DNA from: Acetobacteraceae bacterium
GTDB taxonomy: Bacteria > Pseudomonadota > Alphaproteobacteria > Acetobacterales > Acetobacteraceae
Length of the DNA: 7,376 bases
Direction of reading: 5' to 3'
Assembly: GCA_947446625.1 (NCBI GenBank)
Contig: CANFIE010000198.1
Location: 1-7,376 of the forward strand
Below the pieces are notes generated by a model. The model did not search any database. It saw only the letters and a list, made by a program, of their open reading frames with translations, and was not told the origin of the DNA. Of this stretch, positions 5,518 to 7,376 are shown one piece after another. Each line of letters starts with the position of its first letter. The first letter of the stretch is position 1. Position numbers and translations under genes: made by a program.

Positions 5518-5623
5518 CCTGTCCGAGACCGCAGGTATCCCTTTGGGGGTTTGATGGCAGCGATGCCGCCAGCGGTAGATGGGGCGCCAGGCTTGCAATG
5601 GCCTGGCTTGCTTCAGGGACAGG
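5518..5623 (+). promoter_or_regulatory. L10 leader: autoregulatory multibranch RNA upstream of rplJ
   Basis: A long-range closing stem CCTGTCC (5518-5524) with GGACAGG (5617-5623) encloses ordered substructures. ACCGC/GCGGT (5528-5532 with 5572-5576) holds two hairpins: ATCCC/GGGGT (5537-5541 with 5546-5550, one wobble) and GGCA-GCGA-TGCC (5556-5567). A separate hairpin is GCCAGGC/GCCTGGC (5586-5592 with 5601-5607). This position and nested shape fit the known L10 leader, where the L10-L7/L12 complex binds its own mRNA to repress translation. The identification rests on hand pairing, not on a covariance model. Confidence 0.75.
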
Positions 5624-5628
5624 CGAAA

Positions 5629-5702
5629 CGGGGTTGTGCGGTCGCGTGCGTAGGGCCGCGCCACCCCCGAGTGCACCGGCCGGGCCCATTTCGGGTTCGG
5701 CC
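5629..5702 (+). promoter_or_regulatory. Second structured part of the rplJ leader
   Basis: CGGGG (5629-5633) with CCCCG (5665-5669) and GTGCGG (5636-5641) with CCGCGC (5656-5661) form one long interrupted stem. GGCCG (5678-5682) with CGGCC (5698-5702), plus an inner CCC/GGG, forms another, ending six bases before the Shine-Dalgarno GGAG (5709-5712). These could pass the L10 signal to the start site. Confidence 0.4.
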
Positions 5703-5719
5703 TTCGACGGAGACGTGAT

Positions 5720-6247
5720 TTGGACCGCCAACAAAAGCGCGACTTTATCGCCCTCCTCTCGCAGGTGTTCGCTGACACTTCCTTCGTGCTCGTCGCCCAG
5801 AACAAGGGCCTGACGGTTGCGGACGTGAGTGATCTGCGGCGCAAGATGCGGGCGGCAGGGGCGACCTACAAGGTCGCGAAAAACCGGCTGGCCATCCGCG
5901 CCCTCGACGGCACCCGCTTCGATGGCGTTTCCCACCTGCTGAAGGGCCCGACCGCGCTTGCGTGGTCCCGGGACCCGGTTGCGGTGGCCAAGACGGCTAT
6001 CGATTTCGCCAAGACGAACGACAAGTTCGTGATCCTGGGCGGCGCCCTCGGCACGCAGAACCTTGACCCCGTTGGGATCAAGGCGCTGGCCGAACTGCCG
6101 TCCCTGGATACGCTGCGTGCTGGCCTGCTGGGGATGATTCAGACCCCGGCTACCCGCATCGCCGGGATCCTGCAGGTTCCTGGTTCGCAGCTGGCACGGG
6201 TGCTCAGTGCCTTCGCCAAGAAGGACGATGAGGCCGCGGCGGCCTGA
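5720..6247 (+). CDS. rplJ: 50S ribosomal protein L10
   Basis: L10 is the stalk base protein: its N-terminal domain binds 23S rRNA next to L11, and its C-terminal helix carries the L7/L12 dimers. The 175-residue length is usual. Visible family marks are the opening MDRQQKRDFIALL, the YKGLT-like segment NKGLTVADVSDLR (28-40), and TYKVAKNRLAIRAL (49-62). A C-terminal helix with alanine-rich tail follows for L7/L12 binding. The start is TTG 5720, supported by GGAG (5709-5712) seven bases upstream and by family alignment; no in-frame ATG fits. It follows a 260-base structured leader and is 101 bases from rplL. Confidence 0.97.
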   Translation: MDRQQKRDFIALLSQVFADTSFVLVAQNKGLTVADVSDLRRKMRAAGATYKVAKNRLAIRALDGTRFDGVSHLLKGPTALAWSRDPVAVAKTAIDFAKTNDKFVILGGALGTQNLDPVGIKALAELPSLDTLRAGLLGMIQTPATRIAGILQVPGSQLARVLSAFAKKDDEAAAA

Positions 6248-6283
6248 CCCGCCACGACTGAACCCTAACCTCCCTGTATGGCC

Positions 6284-6306
6284 GCCCCGGGCATGTTGCC
6301 TGGGGT
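6284..6306 (+). other. Hairpin in the rplJ-rplL spacer
   Basis: CCCCGGGCA (6285-6293) pairs with TGCCTGGGG (6297-6305) with one wobble, plus a G-T closing pair, giving about ten pairs and a three-base loop. No T run follows. It could block 3' decay or serve as a processing site that helps rplL be made in excess over rplJ. Confidence 0.5.
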
Positions 6307-6348
6307 TGCAAACGGCAAGCCAAGCCATTAGATCAAAGGATACATACA

Positions 6349-6726
6349 ATGGCCGATCTCGCGAAGCTGGTTGAAGAGCTGTCCGCCCTGACCGTTATGG
6401 AAGCGGCTGAGCTCTCGAAGATGCTGGAAGAAAAGTGGGGCGTCTCCGCCGCGGCTCCGGTCGCGGTTGCGGCGGCTCCGGCTGCTGGCGCTGCTGCTGC
6501 CCCGGTTGAAGAGCAGACCGAGTTCCAGGTGATTCTGGCCGCCGCTGGCGACAAGAAGATCAACGTGATCAAGGAAATCCGCACCATCACCGGCCTGGGC
6601 CTGAAGGAAGCCAAGGACCTGGTCGAGGGTGCGCCGAAGGTCGTGAAGGAGTCTGCGTCGAAGGACGAGGCTCAGAAGATCAAGAAGGTGCTGGAAGAGA
6701 ACGGGGCGACCGTCGAGGTCAAGTAA
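6349..6726 (+). CDS. rplL: 50S ribosomal protein L7/L12
   Basis: L7/L12 is the multi-copy stalk protein that recruits EF-Tu, EF-G and other translational GTPases. The 125-residue product shows the N-terminal dimerisation and L10-binding domain (about 1-32), a flexible Ala/Pro-rich hinge (about 33-54), and the globular C-terminal domain (about 58-125). The latter has the factor-binding block KINVIKEIRTITGLGLKEAKDLVEG-like (about 72-96) and a VEVK end. ATG 6349 has AAAGGA (6335-6340) eight bases upstream, a good site consistent with the high expression this protein needs. The spacer ahead holds a strong hairpin, and an attenuator-like hairpin follows. Confidence 0.98.
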   Translation: MADLAKLVEELSALTVMEAAELSKMLEEKWGVSAAAPVAVAAAPAAGAAAAPVEEQTEFQVILAAAGDKKINVIKEIRTITGLGLKEAKDLVEGAPKVVKESASKDEAQKIKKVLEENGATVEVK

Positions 6727-6777
6727 GGTCCTCTCCGGACCTTCCGCCCTGGTCTTCGGGCCAGGGCGGGCCCATTT
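6727..6777 (+). terminator. Attenuator-like hairpins between rplL and rpoB
   Basis: GGTCC/GGACC (6727-6731 with 6737-6741) starts right at the rplL stop. It is followed by an 11-bp stem, 6744-6754 with 6759-6769, capped by a C(TTCG)G loop and followed by GCCCATTT. The T run is short, so partial termination is more likely than a full stop. In E. coli an attenuator in this same spacer lowers rpoBC relative to rplL; a similar role here is inferred. Confidence 0.65.
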
Positions 6778-6789
6778 ACTGCCGGTGTA

Positions 6790-6934
6790 CGGGCGGGGAC
6801 CCCTCGGGTTGCCGCCCGCTACGCCGTTTTGGCCTCCCGTTACGTTCGGGAAGCGGTTGGCGACCACCCCAGGCGGGCCTTCGGGCTGGGCTGGGTTCGA
6901 GGCTCTAGGTAAGCTTTCGGGCGGATATCGCCCG
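6790..6934 (+). other. Further hairpins in the rpoB leader
   Basis: Three more hairpins are visible: CGGGCGG/CCGCCCG (6790-6796 with 6812-6818), TCCCG/CGGGA (6835-6839 with 6847-6851), and CGGGCG/CGCCCG (6918-6923 with 6929-6934, loop GATAT). The last lies about 15 bases before the rpoB Shine-Dalgarno region. Their role is unknown; GC-rich sequence forms such stems readily. I see no small gene or clear promoter in this 231-base spacer. Confidence 0.35.
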
Positions 6935-6957
6935 GGCGGAAGGGACACGGGACAGGC

Positions 6958-7376
6958 ATGAACGCTATCATGAAGTCGTTCACTGGGCGTAAGCGCATCC
7001 GCAAGAGCTTTGGGCGGTTGCCCGAAGTGGCGCCGATGCCGAACCTCATCGATGTGCAGCGTTCGTCCTACGAGTCCTTCCTGCAAATGGAAGTGCACCC
7101 GGACAGCCGCACGCCGACCGGCCTGCAGGAAGTCTTCAAGAGCGTCTTCCCGATTGACGATTTTGCTGGTCGTGGCCGGCTTGAGTTCGTTCAGTACGAG
7201 TTGGAAGAGCCGAAATACGACGTTGAGGAATGCATCCAGCGCGGGCTGACCTATGCCGCGCCGCTGAAGGTCCGGCTGCGCCTGATCGTCTGGGATGTGG
7301 ACGAGGATACCGGCAGCCGCTCGGTCCGCGATATCAAGGAGCAGGACGTCTACATGGGCGACATGCCCCTGATGAC
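6958..7376 (+). CDS. rpoB: RNA polymerase beta subunit, N-terminal part (cut by window end)
   Basis: This is the start of the beta subunit, which with beta-prime forms the catalytic core of RNA polymerase. Only 139 codons of a protein usually about 1,350-1,400 residues long are present, covering the beginning of the protrusion region. Conserved blocks include KRIRKSFGR, PMPNLIDVQRSSYESFLQ, LQEVFKSVFPI and the stretch LEFVQYELEEPKYDVEEC, then APLKVRLRLIVWD and KEQDVYMGDMPLM. ATG 6958 is preferred, with GGGA (6949-6952) five bases upstream; ATG 6970 in the same frame is an alternative with poorer spacing. Rifampicin-site residues lie outside the window. Confidence 0.97.
   Translation, partial: MNAIMKSFTGRKRIRKSFGRLPEVAPMPNLIDVQRSSYESFLQMEVHPDSRTPTGLQEVFKSVFPIDDFAGRGRLEFVQYELEEPKYDVEECIQRGLTYAAPLKVRLRLIVWDVDEDTGSRSVRDIKEQDVYMGDMPLM

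Noticed and set aside
5431..5718. A 95-codon open frame in the rplA-rplJ gap
   Set aside because: It overlaps the rplA end and the structured L10 leader, has no good ribosome binding site, and the product looks random.
1..7376. CRISPR arrays, insertion sequences, attachment sites or long direct repeats
   Set aside because: None seen on reading; the edges of the inserted genes carry no visible target duplication or transposase.

Overview
This window is the start of the bacterial secE-nusG / rplKAJL-rpoB gene cluster, which encodes protein export, transcription elongation, the ribosomal stalk and RNA polymerase. It comes from a GC-rich alphaproteobacterium. The protein sequences, the order tuf - tRNA-Trp - secE - nusG, and a Bug-type binding protein point to Acetobacteraceae (Roseomonas-like). 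That family placement is inferred from recognition only; no search was run.

Layout, left to right: the 3' end of tuf and its terminator (1-171); a promoter and tRNA-Trp (267-399); secE and nusG (498-1243). A three-gene insert follows (1324-4080): a tripartite tricarboxylate transporter (TctC/Bug) binding protein on +, then convergently on - a DMT/EamA permease and an MsrQ-like haem membrane protein. After a divergent promoter and leader region come rplK-rplA (4323-5459), a 260-base structured L10 leader, rplJ (5720-6247), rplL (6349-6726), an attenuator-like spacer, and the first 139 codons of rpoB (6958 to the window end).

How the genes work together: EF-Tu, L11, L1, L10 and L7/L12 serve the elongating ribosome. 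L11 sits beside the stalk base, and L10 carries the L7/L12 dimers that recruit elongation factors. NusG acts on the RNA polymerase whose beta subunit is encoded at the right end. SecE anchors the SecYEG translocon. The insert genes have no visible functional link to this machinery. They split nusG from rplK, which are adjacent in most bacteria.

The most interesting material is non-coding. The secE Shine-Dalgarno site is buried in a 13-bp hairpin. The rplK leader has two strong hairpins plus two mutually exclusive pairings around its Shine-Dalgarno site. The rplJ leader folds into a closed multibranch structure of the L10-leader type. The rplJ-rplL and rplL-rpoB spacers each contain strong hairpins. 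secE and rplJ both use TTG starts behind structured leaders. I found no clearly new multi-gene system, CRISPR array or insertion sequence.
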